NCBI GenBank assembly: GCA_018398585.1
Contig: JAGTTD010000015.1
Span: 8,747,001-8,811,000 of the forward strand
From: Simmondsia chinensis
Taxonomy: Eukaryota; Streptophyta; Magnoliopsida; Caryophyllales; Simmondsiaceae
Length of the DNA: 64,000 nucleotides
Reading direction: 5' to 3'
Shown piece after piece: positions 53,683-64,000 of this stretch. The position numbers and the translations under genes were made by a program. Within the stretch, counting starts at the first letter, position 1. Each line of letters starts with the position of its first letter. The notes below the pieces were generated by a model. It was given only the letters and a program-made list of their open reading frames with translations. It ran no database searches and had not been told where the DNA came from.

Positions 53683-54064
53683 GTTGGTACCAAGCTCATA
53701 ACGTTTTCTAGAATGGTCCATGGGAGACCGAGGTAAGCCACCGTTGAAGGAATTTTCGACAGTGATCGTCAACAGTAGACCGGAAGGAGAGTAGAGGAAT
53801 TGGAGGAGAAATTCCGGCGAATCGACCATTGCTTGATTCAACTTGGGAAAATCCCGATCTAACAGCGGAATCCCTACCCCAACGCCCATGAACACTGGTT
53901 GCTTTCATTACCAACAGCAACAACGTTGAAGAGTGAAGACGAGAAATAGGCCTCCGAATTCAAGCTCCGGAGTTTGAGGAAGAGAAAGCTGTCACAGTTG
54001 TGGATATCAACCTAGGAGATTCCTTGGAGAATTCGAGGGTGAAATCTCTCCAATCGGGAGAGAA
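53683..54064 (+). other. internal region of the TRIM-like element
   Basis: It begins gttggtaccaagctcataac (primer-site-like) and ends in the purine tract cgggagagaa before the 3' LTR. Short frames resembling the start of a gypsy gag exist but have stops. No protease, RT or integrase is present. Confidence 0.6.
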
Positions 54065-54665
54065 TGATGCAACCGCTGAAGCCAAGAGTAGGTGTGAAGA
54101 GGATGCCAAGGATAGATAAGAAAAGCAGCCCCGCGTCCGTGATTGGCGCATCGCTCAGTGAGACACGGTTTGGCAGCATGGTAGGGACGCGCCCATTAAG
54201 TCACGACGAGAATCAAGGCAATCAGATCCGGTCGAGATTCAAGGCGTGACCAGTGAGATTTGGTTACCGATTTAATTTTTAAATCTCTTTCCATTTTTAT
54301 TTTGATTCACATGTCTTTGTAATTTGATTTCCTTATTTGAATTTAAATTTGAATTTTAAGGGGGAAGACTACGCTAGGTTTAGGGAGCTTATTTTAAGAA
54401 TTTCAAAGTGCTATATTGTTCCTCCTTGTCTCGGGTGTGAGAAATCGGGCCCTTGTTTCTCATTTTCTCAGGTTGTGAGAAATCAAGCCTTTGTTTCTCC
54501 TTTTCTCTGGTTGTGAAAAATCGAGCCCTTTGTTTCTCCTTTTCTCATGTTGTGAAAAATCGAGCCTATTCTTTTCCTCTTTATTTTTATTATTAGTTAA
54601 TAAAATTAAATGGAAGGCCGTTGAACCTTCCCGTACCCCTATTTCCTGTTTCATACATTGCATCA
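54065..54665 (+). mobile_element. 3' LTR of the TRIM-like element
   Basis: The 601-bp LTR has four tandem copies of a 36-38 bp unit (gtttctccttttctc(t/a)ggttgtgaaaaatcgagcc) at about 54425-54570, against two in the 5' LTR. Confidence 0.75.
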
Positions 54666-55190
54666 AAAAGATCTCCTAGTGCTAACTCAAAAGTTTAGAA
54701 ATGGCATCCGATATATTACCGTAGTGTCAAATAAACCAAAAACAAGTTTTTTCTTCAACAAAACATTGTTATTTTTTGATATTAAAAAAAAAAAAAATAC
54801 ATTGTTATTTGTTTCCAGGAATAAATATCAAACAATGAATTCGAAGATTATAGCAAGAATATCCAAGAATTGGCACTAAAACAATAGATGTACCAATCTG
54901 GAGAAAGAAAATGCAGATATAATCAATTGATAAGTAGAAAATCTAGAAAGTCATACGAAAATAGCTTAAAATTGAAATATTTTTGAACCAAAACCACATT
55001 TGATAGTTTAAAATCACAGATCTACCCTATTAATGGATAAAGAAAAGATAAATACTTTCTAAATGGAGGTCAAATGTGATATATATAGAAAGAGAGAGAA
55101 AGTACCGCAATGGTGGTGGAGTTCCACTAGCTTCGAGTAGCGATGAGGGTCAGTGAGTGGTTGAGCGAAATGCGAACGACATTGGTGGTG
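54666..55190. other. AT-rich spacer
   Basis: It contains a poly-A run (54785-54797) and purine-rich stretches (55084-55098). No gene or element end is recognised. Confidence 0.35.
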
Positions 55191-55559
55191 TGTGATAAGT
55201 CCAAGATGGGATCCTATCTATTCAATCAATATCTAACTCCAATCTACACAATATCTTACTCCAATCTACACAACCAACCACACAATCTAATCACACAATC
55301 AATAATGGTAACCACGAGATAGCTAGATTGCTATCCCTGAATTGCATTGCTTTATTGATTATAATATCTACAAGTATGAGGAGAGGGGAGAAAGTTAGAA
55401 GAAAGGGGAGAAGATTAGAGAGAAATTTGGGGGGGGGGGGGGGGGGGGGTGGCCCTCTCGTATATTTATAGGACAATAATGGGCTTTACATCATATACAA
55501 GGCAGGCCCATTGGGCTCAGATACATACACTAATAATACCTATACAATATAGTCTAACA
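55191..55559 (-). mobile_element. 3' LTR of copia 55191-59488
   Basis: On the minus strand it runs from TGTTAGACTATATTG to GGACTTATCACA, after the polypurine tract ttgaggggggatg. A TATA box (cctataaatatac) lies at about 55460-55472. It contains a 21-bp G run (55429-55449, plus strand) and tandem gattggagt(a/t)agatatt units near its end. Confidence 0.7.
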
Positions 55560-57318
55560 TCCCCCCTCAACCCAAGCAGGAGGTAAGCAAATGCGAAGGT
55601 TGGAACTAAATAAAAGAAAAAGAGCACGCGGAAGATTCTTCGTGAAAATATCAGCAATTTGCTGTGAGGAAGGAATATGAAGGACTCGAACAAGACCCAA
55701 TTGAACGCGCTCATGAACAAAATGGATGTCAATCTCGATATGTTTAGTACGAATATGCTGAACAGGGTTGGTAGACATGTACATGGCAGAAACATTGTCA
55801 CAATAAACCAAAGTAGCTCGTGGTAGAAGAATACTGAGCTCACTGAGGACAGACCGGAGCCAGCAACATTCGGCCACGGCATTGGAAACTGCACGGTACT
55901 CGGCCTCGGCACTTGAACGAGAGACGGTGGGCTGACGCTTAGAGGACCATCAGATAATGTTGCTTCCGAAGAAAACACAGAAACCTGAAGTAGAATGGCA
56001 GGTGTCTGGGCAACCAGCCCAATCAGCATCCGAATACGCCACAAGTTGGTCCAAACATGTCGGGGAGATAGTCAAACCATGATTAATGGTGCCCTTAATA
56101 TAGCGAAGGATGCCCTTAACAGCCATCCAATGCGATGATCGTGGAGCATGCATAAACAAACACACCTGTTGAACTGCATAGGAAATATCAGAACGAGTAA
56201 AGGTGAGATATTGAAGGGCACCAACAATAGACCTGTATAAAGTGGGATCAGTCATAAGTTCACCGTCGTCCAAGGAAAGCTTGGACTTGGAATCTGTAGG
56301 TGTAGCAACAGGTTTGCAGGAGAGCATGTCGGCCCGGTCTAGGAGATCATGAGCATATTTAGATTGACAGAGGAACAACCCTGAAGATAAGTGAGATATC
56401 GAGAAAGTAATTGAGGCGTCCCAAGTCGGTCATGTCAAATTCAGATTGAAGAGAGCAAAGGAGATCATGGAGGACCGCATGAGAAGAGGCTGTGAGAAGG
56501 ATATCATCAACATAAACCGGTAAAATAGCCATATCATGCCCACGATGTAAGACAAACAAAGAAGCATCTGACGTACAGCTGCGAAAACCCAACCCTTGTA
56601 AAAAGGTAGCAAAATGAGTGTACCAGGCACGAGGTGCCTGTTTGAGACCATAAAGAGACTTACGAAGCTTACAAACATGATCAGGATACTGAGAACTGAT
56701 GAAACCCGGCGGTTGCTTCATGTAGACCTCTTCATTAACTGTACCATTAAGAAAAGCATTTTTGACATCGAGCTGATGAATAGGCCAGTGACGAGAGGTG
56801 GCAATAGTCAGAATAGTACGAACAGTAGCAGGTTTAACAACGGGGCTGAAAGTTTCACGGTAGTCAATGCCATATCGCTGTGTAAAACCCTGAGCAACCA
56901 ACCGTGCTTTATAGTGTTCAATCTGACCTGTAGATGTTTGTTTAATACGGAAAACCCACTTGGAGCCAACAATGTTACCATGAGGGGGCGGAGGAACGAG
57001 ATCCCATGTGTTATTACGAATAAGGGTATTATATTCCTCAAGCATGGCATGCTTCCAATTATCATCAGTAAGGGCTTGCTTATAAGAAAAAAGTACCTTA
57101 GGCAAAGAGCTATGAGCAATCATAGAAGGCTTGAGAAGAGGCTTGACAATACCAGCACGAGCATGAGTCACCATATAATGAATAGAGGAAGTAGGAGGCG
57201 GGTGACGGGGCCGCAGGGTACCCCGGTGGTGCAAGAGGAGGGGTGGCGTCTGTTGCGGGTGCCGCCGCAGGAGGTGGCGGGTGCGGTGGAGTGAGGCCCG
57301 CGAATGGGGAAGACGCAA
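55560..57318 (-). pseudogene. copia RT and RNase H (55-57 kb element)
   Basis: RT (57318-56380): NNTWDLVPPPPHGNIVGSKW, GFTQRYGIDYRETFSPV, LDVKNAFLNGTVNEEVYM, LYGLKQAPRAWYTHFATFL and PVYVDDILLTASSH (catalytic YVDD). A frameshift at about 56375 (LNYFLDIS) leads to KYAHDLLDRADMLSCKP, RSDISYAVQQVCLFMHAP and GILRYIKGTINHGL. After a stop at about 55947, RNase H: RSSAEAEYRAV, ECCWLRSVLSELSILLP, VYCDNVSAMYM and TKHIEIDIHFV. It ends near 55560 in the polypurine tract. Confidence 0.88.
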
Positions 57319-57401
57319 GCGGGGAAGAGAAAATTTGTTGAAGCCGGGTCATCGTATTTTGAGAGAGAGTGTCCAATCGTGCAAATGGAAAATCTACTTC
57401 A

Positions 57402-58652
57402 TCAAAAACAACATGCCCCAAGATCCAGACATTTGTAGCCCTTATGATTTGGTGGATAGCCCAAGAAGACACATAAAGTAGAGCGCGGAGCAAGTTTGTG
57501 AGAGGCAGTGGCACTCAGATTAGGATAGCAGGCACTACCAAAACCCCAAAGATGATCATAATTAACTTTCTGCTTATATAAACGTTGAAAAGGGATCTTT
57601 TTCTTAATAGAGGTAGATGGTAGGCGATTAATCGTATGAACTGCAACAGAAACTGCTTCAACCCAAAATTCTAAAGGCATACAGGCTTGAAATAAAAGGG
57701 AACGCATCATGTTACCAATAGTACGATGCATGCGTTCAGCTTTCCCATTCTGTTGGGAGGTGTGAGGGCAGGAAACCCTACTGAGAATACCCCTTTGCAG
57801 AAAAAGACCATTAAAGTCACGGTTGATATATCCAGTGCCATTATCACATTGAAAATTCTTGATTTCCACGCCAAATTGATTCAACACAAGATTACGAAAC
57901 TGAACAAATAGGTCAAAAACCTCAAATTTGGCACGCATAGGATAAATCCACACAAAATGAGAGTAATCATCCAAAAATAACAAATAATACTTAAAACCAC
58001 TGAAACTGGTAACAAGCGATGTCCATACATCAGAATGAACAATATCAAAAGGACCCAAAGTACTGGTTACAGACGCTTAAAAGGGTAAACGACTATGCTT
58101 ACCGAGTTGGCAAGCATGACATAAACTGGACTCTGAAGAACTAGAGCAAGAAATGAACTTTTGCTTAACTAAAGTAGACAAAACTGGTTCCTCCGGATGG
58201 CCCAAGCGATGGTGCCAGAGAGATTGTGTGTGTTTGGAAGCAACTAGGGAAACATGTGGGGAGGATGCCACCGGTTGTCCGGGTTGACCAAGGCGACTGA
58301 TTGAGTTTGGTTTGGGGACAGAGAAAAGAGGCCCCGAGCTAGCACAACGAATAATGAGGGACATCGTTTTAGCTTTTTTAATGGAGAAACCACCCGAGTC
58401 AAATTCTAAAAGGCAAGAATTATCTTTACAGAATTGACGAACAGAGATTAAATTAGTGAAAAGACCAGGAACATAGAAAACGTTATGCAAATTGAAATGA
58501 CCAACAGGTGTAATAAGAGAACCAGATCCAATCCCAGCAATCGATAAAGAAGCGCCATTACCAACTATTATCTTATCATAGCCATGATAAGGACGAAGAG
58601 ACGTTAGCAAATTGGGGTTATTAGTCATATGAGACGATGCACCACTATCCAT
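57402..58652 (-). pseudogene. copia protease and integrase (55-57 kb element)
   Basis: Protease starts MDSGASSHMTNNPNLLTSL (58652; DSGA active site intact), followed by LHNVFYVPGLFTNLISVRQF and the integrase zinc site (LWHHRLGHPEEPVL, CHACQLGKH). A stop at about 58078 separates the integrase core: FDIVHSDVWTS, LFLDDYSHFVWIYPM, FQCDNGTGYINRDF and QNGKAERMHRTIGNMM. The C-terminus reads STLCVFLGYPPNHKGYKCLD. Frameshifts occur near 57402-57480 before the linker to RT. Confidence 0.88.
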
Positions 58653-59349
58653 TATTCAAAGAGAATCAACCATAGGATTAGAATGAGTAGTAAGAGATTG
58701 AAAAATAGTGGGAGGAGATGCAAACCCTGAATAGAAATTAGATCCAGTGGCATAAGTATTAATTGGAGGATGAAAAAGTGGTGGATATAACATATGCTCA
58801 CCATAAATCGGAGCACCGAAGAAAGGTAGCCCGGGTTGTGGAATAGAACCAATCATTGGGTTGATCATAATTACGCTGACAGGGAGGCGCGTGGTGACGG
58901 TGGTGGTGCAGGGGTGGCGGCGCGCTAGGGGTAGCGGCCGCGCGACAGGGAGGCACGACCGGGAGGTGCGATGCGAGGGTTAGGGTTAGGGGTGGCGAGG
59001 GAGAGGACAGGGATGGCGGGTTAGGCACGACTGCGGCGGCGCAGACAGGGTAGGGTGTTTGGGCGTTTGACTGGCTGAGGAGCAGCAGCGGCACGGCAAG
59101 GTAGGGAGGCGGCCGGACCTATTCGAAAGAGGGGTGACCGATCCTGTGGCGGTGCGAGAGAGGGGCGCCGGGAGAGAGGGATTGAGAGAGAGGGCCGGCG
59201 GCGGCGGAAGGCTGAGGGAGTTAGGGTTACTTTGCACAGTAACCCAATTTGCAACTTTTTTTTTTTCTTTTTTTTTTTGGAAAGAATGAAAATTAAAACG
59301 GAGGCTAGAGTTTGCCTTTACGAGAGGGCTCGGGAGAGCTCTGATACCA
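58653..59349 (-). pseudogene. copia leader and truncated gag
   Basis: It follows the primer site (tggtatcagagctc, 59336-59349 on the minus strand) and reads NWVTVQSNPNSLSL, then a Pro/Ser/Ala-rich stretch and GFASPPTIFQSLTTHSNP just before the protease. The gag core and CCHC knuckle that should lie between are absent, so about 1 kb has been deleted. Confidence 0.6.
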
Positions 59350-59488
59350 TGAAAGAATGGAGTGCGCACATTATGCTGTGGCCCTCTCGTATATTTATAG
59401 AACTATAATGGGCTCTACATCATATGCAAGATAGGCCCATTGGGCTCAGATACGTACACTAATAATACCTATACAATATAGTCTAACA
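59350..59488 (-). mobile_element. short 5' LTR (139 bp) of copia 55191-59488
   Basis: It shares about 110 bp with the 3' LTR (tagtctaaca to ggccctctcg) including the TATA box. Its remaining 28 bp before the primer site differ from the 3' LTR, which continues for another 260 bp. The U5 part has been lost or replaced. Confidence 0.7.
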
Positions 59489-59582
59489 GAGAGAGGGGGG
59501 GGGGGGGGGGGGGTGGGGGGAGGAGATCATCACACGCATCACTCTTTCACAAAATTTCTTAACCACCCACTTATTTATACTA
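59489..59582. repeat. G-rich run and short spacer
   Basis: A run of 19 G (59495-59513), one T and six more G follow the LTR, then 60 bp of unassigned sequence. Its length is uncertain in assembly. Confidence 0.7.
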
Positions 59583-60566
59583 TGTTATAAATGTAGTGTA
59601 TATAATAACAATACTGCGTATAAAAGTACGTAAAATACTGCTATATATTATCTAAAAATATAGTATCAATGACCAAATAACGCTGCTGGAAATTACAGTA
59701 TGTGAACCGAAAAATGCAGAAAAAAAAAAGAAATATAACTTTGAAATATAACAGCGAAAATGAGATGAAACATTAAGCATTAATCTCGGTAAGGCAGCAA
59801 AAATAGCAGTAATGTTGTATGTAAGTAAACGCAGTACGATATTGAACGCGACACACAAATAACACCGAAAGAGGGAAAATTGGATTAGAAAATACTGAAG
59901 ATTCAGTGCCGTGGGAATTACCACTGTCCTAAAAGACGATTCCGCCTCTACTTTGGTGCAAACAGATACGCAGGCGGCCGTCCTCCAGGATTCACACGGT
60001 CCGACCCTTAACGTGCACTCGTTAAATGTCGGTTAGGAGCTCCTCGAACAATGCCTAGAATTATAGACGGATTGAGAAAGAGAGAAGAAGAGGAAGACGA
60101 AGGCGTGTTATATTTTTGTTGGTGTTTAACAATCAAGCAAACCTCATATTTATAGTAAACTACATATGCCGGTATTAGAGATTTGCGATTAATGGTATTC
60201 CAACGTTCAAAAGCAATGGTATGAAACGGCTAATTGTATTTACAACACCCTTTATGTGGATTTTAATTGGTAACAACAGGTTTTAATGCCGGCAGTAAAT
60301 GAAGAAGGTTTTTTTCCGTAAAACAAATACACCCGGTGTAAAATACTCACCCACACCCTCACACGGCGAGCGGGCGGTACGCTCCATTCCTTCACCCAAG
60401 ACTTAATTCAAATGACTTAAAAATACTCACCCTTATAAACCCAACTACCCCCTCCTAAATTATCAATGTGGGATAGAGGGCATTTATCTTGTATTGGGCA
60501 TTTGTCTTATAGTCATAATGGAACTTTCCTACTAATTTAGACTTAGCGTGTATCATTTTTTTAACA
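59583..60566 (-). mobile_element. 3' LTR of the copia at 59583-64000
   Basis: On the minus strand it starts TGTTAAAAAAATGATACACGC after the polypurine tract ctttgtgggggat (60567-60579). It ends near TTTATAACA at about 59583. It is homologous to the LTRs at 40101 and 45354. The lower limit is approximate. Confidence 0.7.
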
Positions 60567-60579
60567 ATCCCCCACAAAG

Positions 60580-61214
60580 GATACAAGCGAAAGGAGAAGA
60601 AAGGAATAGACTGGGCAAAGGAAGTTCGGTTTTTCAGTGGCGATGTCTTGCGACTTGAATCGTCACCTAGTGCAACCCTAGTTTATGACCAACATCTTGC
60701 AAGGTGACTTTCGTCTTGAACGTATAGTCTTCCACTTGGACACATACTGAACTTCGGATCTCGGCAACTCCTGCGGTTTGGCGCGTTTAATCGGCCATGC
60801 GCTCATCCTGGATGTTCATAGGCGCTCTAGAAGGCAAGTCTTAATACTTCATAGGGAGCGGCCAGACTCCCACACCTATATAGGTGGATTCATCAAGTGT
60901 GTGTTACCGCACACCACCAAACATATGGATATGGGTCCATTAAGAGCTAAAGCTCAACCTTACCCCTGGTAACATACAGACAGTGTTCTGTTATGTGCAA
61001 GTCGTGCTCACACTGCCAACATACGGCATTGGACCCGTCTCCAGACAGTGTCCGTCATGTGCAAGTCACGCTTACACCGCCAACACACGGCATTGGACCC
61101 GTCTCCGCACTGTCACACCATAGGGAGGGACAACATAAAACACAGTGCATATCTTGAATGAAACTATGACTTTTCACATTGAACCTGATAAGCCCAAGTT
61201 GCATACATCATAGT
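60580..61214 (-). other. untranslated region between pol and 3' LTR
   Basis: It contains a 64-bp tandem repeat (cattggacccgtctcc at 61027 and 61091). No conserved frame is seen. It is the counterpart of 44901-45353. Confidence 0.6.
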
Positions 61215-62525
61215 TTATTCGTGTACAGACTTCAGTCCCATCCCTCTCGATGTTTCTACAATTATTTTACGACAAAGGCCTTTTGTCAACGGATCCACAC
61301 GATTCTTTTCAGACTTTACATAGTCTAGTGATATCACTCCACTTTCTAGCAGATCTTTCACGATCTTATGCCTGAGACGAATGTGTCTCCTCTTGCCATT
61401 GTAAACCTTATTCTTAGCCACAGCAATTGCAGCTTGACTATCACAGTAAAGCGACACTGATGGAGCTGGATGCCCCCACAATGGCACGTCTCCCAGTAGA
61501 CTTCTTAGCCACTCGACTTCATGACCTGCCAACTCAAGAGCAATAAACTCAGATTCCATAGTAGACGTGGCAGTACAAGATTGCTTAGATGATTTCTAGG
61601 ATATAGCATCTCTAGCTAGTGTGAATACATATCCACTAGTGGAATTAATCTCATCATTATCTGACACCCAGTTGGCGTCACAATATCCTTCTAATACAGC
61701 GGGAAACTTCCTATAATGAAGTCCCCAATCCATGGTTCCTTTCAAATATTTAAGCAATCTTTTTAACGCATTCCAATGCTCTTGATAAGGATTATGTATG
61801 TATCTACTGAGTCTACTTACAGCATATGCAATATCTGGTCTAGTGTAATTCATTATAAACATAACACTACCAATAATCTTGGCATACTCAGATTGGCACA
61901 TAGCAACACCTTTATGTTTAGTTAAATATACACTGGGATCATAAGGTGTTCTAACAGGATCAGTATTGATCATATTGAACTTTCTAAGCATCTTCTCAAC
62001 GTAGTGAGACTGGTTTAGGCTTATGCCTTCTGGAGTTTTCTCAATTTTAACTCCTAAGATCACGTCTGCCTCACCCATATCTTTCATTTCAAACTTAGAG
62101 CATAGGAAGTTTTTCGTCTCATTGACAACATTCAAATCTGTGCCAAATATCAGCATATCATCAACATATAGACAAATTATTACACATCCATTTGAATCAC
62201 ACTTAGAGTACACACACGAATCACCATTGTTTACAAGGAAGCTATTAGCTACTAAGGTGCTGTTAAACTTCTCATGCCATTGTTTAGGTTCCTGTTTGAG
62301 ACCATACAGAGATTTTATAAGTTTACAAACTTTATTTTCATTACCAGGAACCACAAAACCCTCAGGTTGTTTCATGTAGATCTCTTCGTCTAGGTCACCA
62401 TTAAGAAATGCTGTTTTAACGTCCATTTGATGCAGTACTAAATCATGGACAGACGTAAGGGCGATCAAAGCTCTAATCGTGGAAATTTTAGCAACAGGTG
62501 AATAAGTATCAAAATAATCTAACCC
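61215..62525 (-). pseudogene. copia RT and RNase H (59.6-64 kb element)
   Basis: [70 protein letters not shown] (intact YVDD), [16 protein letters not shown] and [24 protein letters not shown]-to-TAG stop at about 61597 precedes RNase H: STMESEFIALELAGHEVEWL, SLYCDSQAAIAVAKNKVYNG and RHIRLRHKIVKDLL. It ends VETSRGMGLKSVHE at 61215. Catalytic residues are intact. A further stop (CAG to TAG) lies at about 62527. Confidence 0.92.
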
Positions 62526-64000
62526 CTATTTCTGGGTATAACCCTTAGCCACTAACCTCGCCTTAAACTTGTCTATTGTTCCATCAGCCTTCATTTTCTC
62601 TCTGAAGACCCACTTACAACCTATTGGCTTACAACCTCTAGGAAGGTCTACCAATTCCCATGTATGGTTACCTAGAATTGATTCTCGTTCGCTATTAATG
62701 GCTTCTTTCCAAAAGGTAAAGTCAACTGACCTTATGGCCTCATCATAAGTTTTAGGGTCTTCTTCTAACATAAAGACATTTGCAACTTCTTCATTCACGA
62801 AGTTATCTTCTGATAGGAAAGTGGTTATAAAGTCAGGTCCAAAGTTGGTTTCTTTCCTAGCTCTTTTACTCGTACGAATTTCAGGAGTGTCTATATCGTT
62901 AGTATTATCATGACTAGCAGTTACATTACTAGAAGGCAAGCTAGTAGGCTGTGCATCATTGGACTTCAAAGGAAATATATGTTCAAAGAATTCAGCATCT
63001 CTAGATTCCATGATACTATCGCATGCATATGAATCATTAGATCCCTTAATTAGAAAACGATAAGCAGCAGTGTGATGAGCATATCCGATAAAAATGGAAT
63101 CGACAGTCTTAGGTCCGATTCTACTATGTTTAAAGTCAGGTAACCCAACCTTAGCCAGACACCCCCACACTTTTAAATATTATAGATTAGGCCCATAACC
63201 TTTCCACATTTCGTATAGGGTTTTATCTAATTTCTTGTGAGGAACTCTATTAAGTACATGACAACCGGATAGTATAGCCTCCCCCCACATGTTGTCAGGT
63301 AATCCAGAACTAATAAGCATAGCATTCATCATACCCTTTAAAGTTCTATTTTTTCTCCCTGCAACACCGTTAGACTGTGGTCAATAGGGTGGGCTTCGCT
63401 CATGTATTATTCCATTTTTCTCACAAAATCTTTCTAGAGAGGTTGGATTATATTCTCCTCCTCTATCAGACCTCAATCTTTTAATTTTCCTTCCTAACTG
63501 ATTTTCTACTTCAGCTTTGTATTTTAGAAACATTTCTTCTGCCTCATCTTTAGTGCTTAGGAGATATAGCATTGAGTATCTAGAGTAGTCATCGACAAAG
63601 GTTATGTAGTATCTTTTTCCTCCTCTACTCATTAGACTTTTATAGTCTCCTAAGTCAGTATGAACTAATTCAAGAAGTTCAATTTGTCTCTCAACAGACT
63701 TAAAGGGTTTTTTAGCATATTTAGCTTCTACACATGCTTCACACTTATTAAAGTTGATATTACTGAAGTTAGGGATCATGTTCATTTTCTTAAGCCTTTT
63801 AATCGATTCAACATTTATATGTCCTAAGCGAGCATGCCATAATTCAAGGGACTCAACAATATAAGCAGAAGAGGTACTAGCAATGTTATTCATGCAAACA
63901 GTATCAACGACAAACAGACCACCATTACAAAAACCCTTGCCCACATACTCTTCATTCCTAGTCAGGACTAATTTGTCTGAGTCAAAGGATAATTTTAGCC
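62526..64000 (-). pseudogene. copia integrase and linker (59.6-64 kb element)
   Basis: Starting at the window edge: KLVLTRNEE, then LELWHARLGHINVESIKRLK and NKCEACVEAKYAKKPFKSV (HHCC zinc site). The core is LVHTDLGDYKS, ITFVDDYSRYSMLYLL and LRSDRGGEYNPTSLERFCEK, followed by a single stop at about 63383 (SPPY*PQSNG) and GRKNRTLKGMMNAML. The C-terminus includes GLPDFKHSRIGPKTVDSIFI, HTAAYRFLIK and KWVFREKMKADGTIDKFKAR. One more stop is at about 63181. Confidence 0.9.

Larger units (their letters stand above)
52857..54665 (+). mobile_element. internally deleted gypsy/TRIM-like element with nested SINE
   Basis: Two direct LTRs (52857-53682 and 54065-54665) enclose only 382 bp, which hold a primer site (gttggtaccaagctca) and a short leader with gag-like scraps but no enzyme. 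LTR ends (TGCATCA) and primer layout match those of the gypsy at 30614-39483, so it is probably a non-autonomous gypsy derivative. No target duplication is evident (ggaca against aaaag). Confidence 0.7.
55191..59488 (-). mobile_element. Ty1/copia retrotransposon lacking most of gag
   Basis: Protease, integrase, RT and RNase H are present on the minus strand with few interruptions, but the gag core and zinc knuckle are missing between the leader and protease. The two LTRs share the first 110 bp or so and then differ, and no target duplication was found. Confidence 0.8.
59583..64000 (-). mobile_element. Ty1/copia retrotransposon, sister of 40101-46235, cut by the window end
   Basis: The minus-strand element has its 3' LTR, polypurine tract, a long untranslated segment, RNase H, RT and integrase inside the window; protease, gag and 5' LTR lie beyond 64000. 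The protein is about 80% identical to the 43.7-44.5 kb RT, and only four internal stops interrupt it, so it is much younger than its sister. Confidence 0.88.

Noticed and set aside
56614..57294. 226-codon plus-strand frame
   Set aside because: It is antisense to the copia reverse transcriptase, which has recognisable motifs on the minus strand.

Overview
The window looks like intergenic heterochromatin from a plant nuclear genome, most likely a eudicot; the species cannot be named from sequence alone. The evidence is Ty1/copia and Ty3/gypsy elements with the tRNA-iMet type primer site (TGGTATCAGAGC), RTE- and L1-type LINEs, a hAT-type MITE, a FAR1-type Mutator-like transposase, Ulp1-type protease genes of the kind carried by plant transposons, AT-rich spacers and many microsatellites. 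I see no intact host gene, no tRNA and no functional rRNA gene. Nearly every open frame is a transposon protein or a fragment of one.

Layout. 1-2.8 kb: copia remnant and LTR. 2.8-5.3 kb: two LTR pieces head to head, a small gag-like frame resembling a PTB-type RRM, and a 5S rRNA-derived SINE. 6.1-21.4 kb: the most interesting part, three gene modules bracketed by arrays of GTGATTTTGAGTA/TACTCAAAATCAC repeats studded with the palindrome TGTGTCGACACA. The modules are (A) a plant-transposon N-terminal domain plus Ulp1 cysteine protease gene, (B) a gene resembling the 'putative plant transposon protein' family, broken by an RTE LINE with a 12-bp target duplication, and (C) a FAR1-type MULE transposase gene that converges on an inverted, internally deleted copy of module A. 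The convergent transposase/Ulp1 pair resembles MuDR, whose two genes also run inwards from the two ends.

23.3-30.5 kb: RTE tail fragment, decayed minus-strand copia with a 1.78-kb solo LTR inside it, and an L1 remnant. 30.6-39.5 kb: minus-strand Ty3/gypsy element containing a 3.1-kb solo LTR (Tat/Ogre-like, in the RT gene) and a hAT MITE (between gag and protease). 40.1-46.2 kb: full-length but old plus-strand copia (target duplication TAGAA). 47.3-52.3 kb: full-length, fairly young minus-strand Tork/Tnt1-like copia (target duplication GACGA). 52.9-54.7 kb: internally deleted gypsy element (two LTRs, about 380 bp between them) with a 5S-RTE SINE in one LTR. 55.2-59.5 kb: third copia, lacking most of gag. 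59.6-64.0 kb: fourth copia, minus strand, same family as the 40-46 kb element but younger, running off the window.

The elements form a nested history that can be read from target duplications: LINE into transposon gene, SINE into gypsy LTR, solo LTRs and MITE into older elements. RTE LINE 3' tails recur on both SINE copies, which suggests that the LINE mobilised the SINE. Short CG-centred palindromes cluster upstream of the TATA box in the LTRs of two different copia families, and one of these palindromes is the motif that fills the arrays at 6-21 kb.
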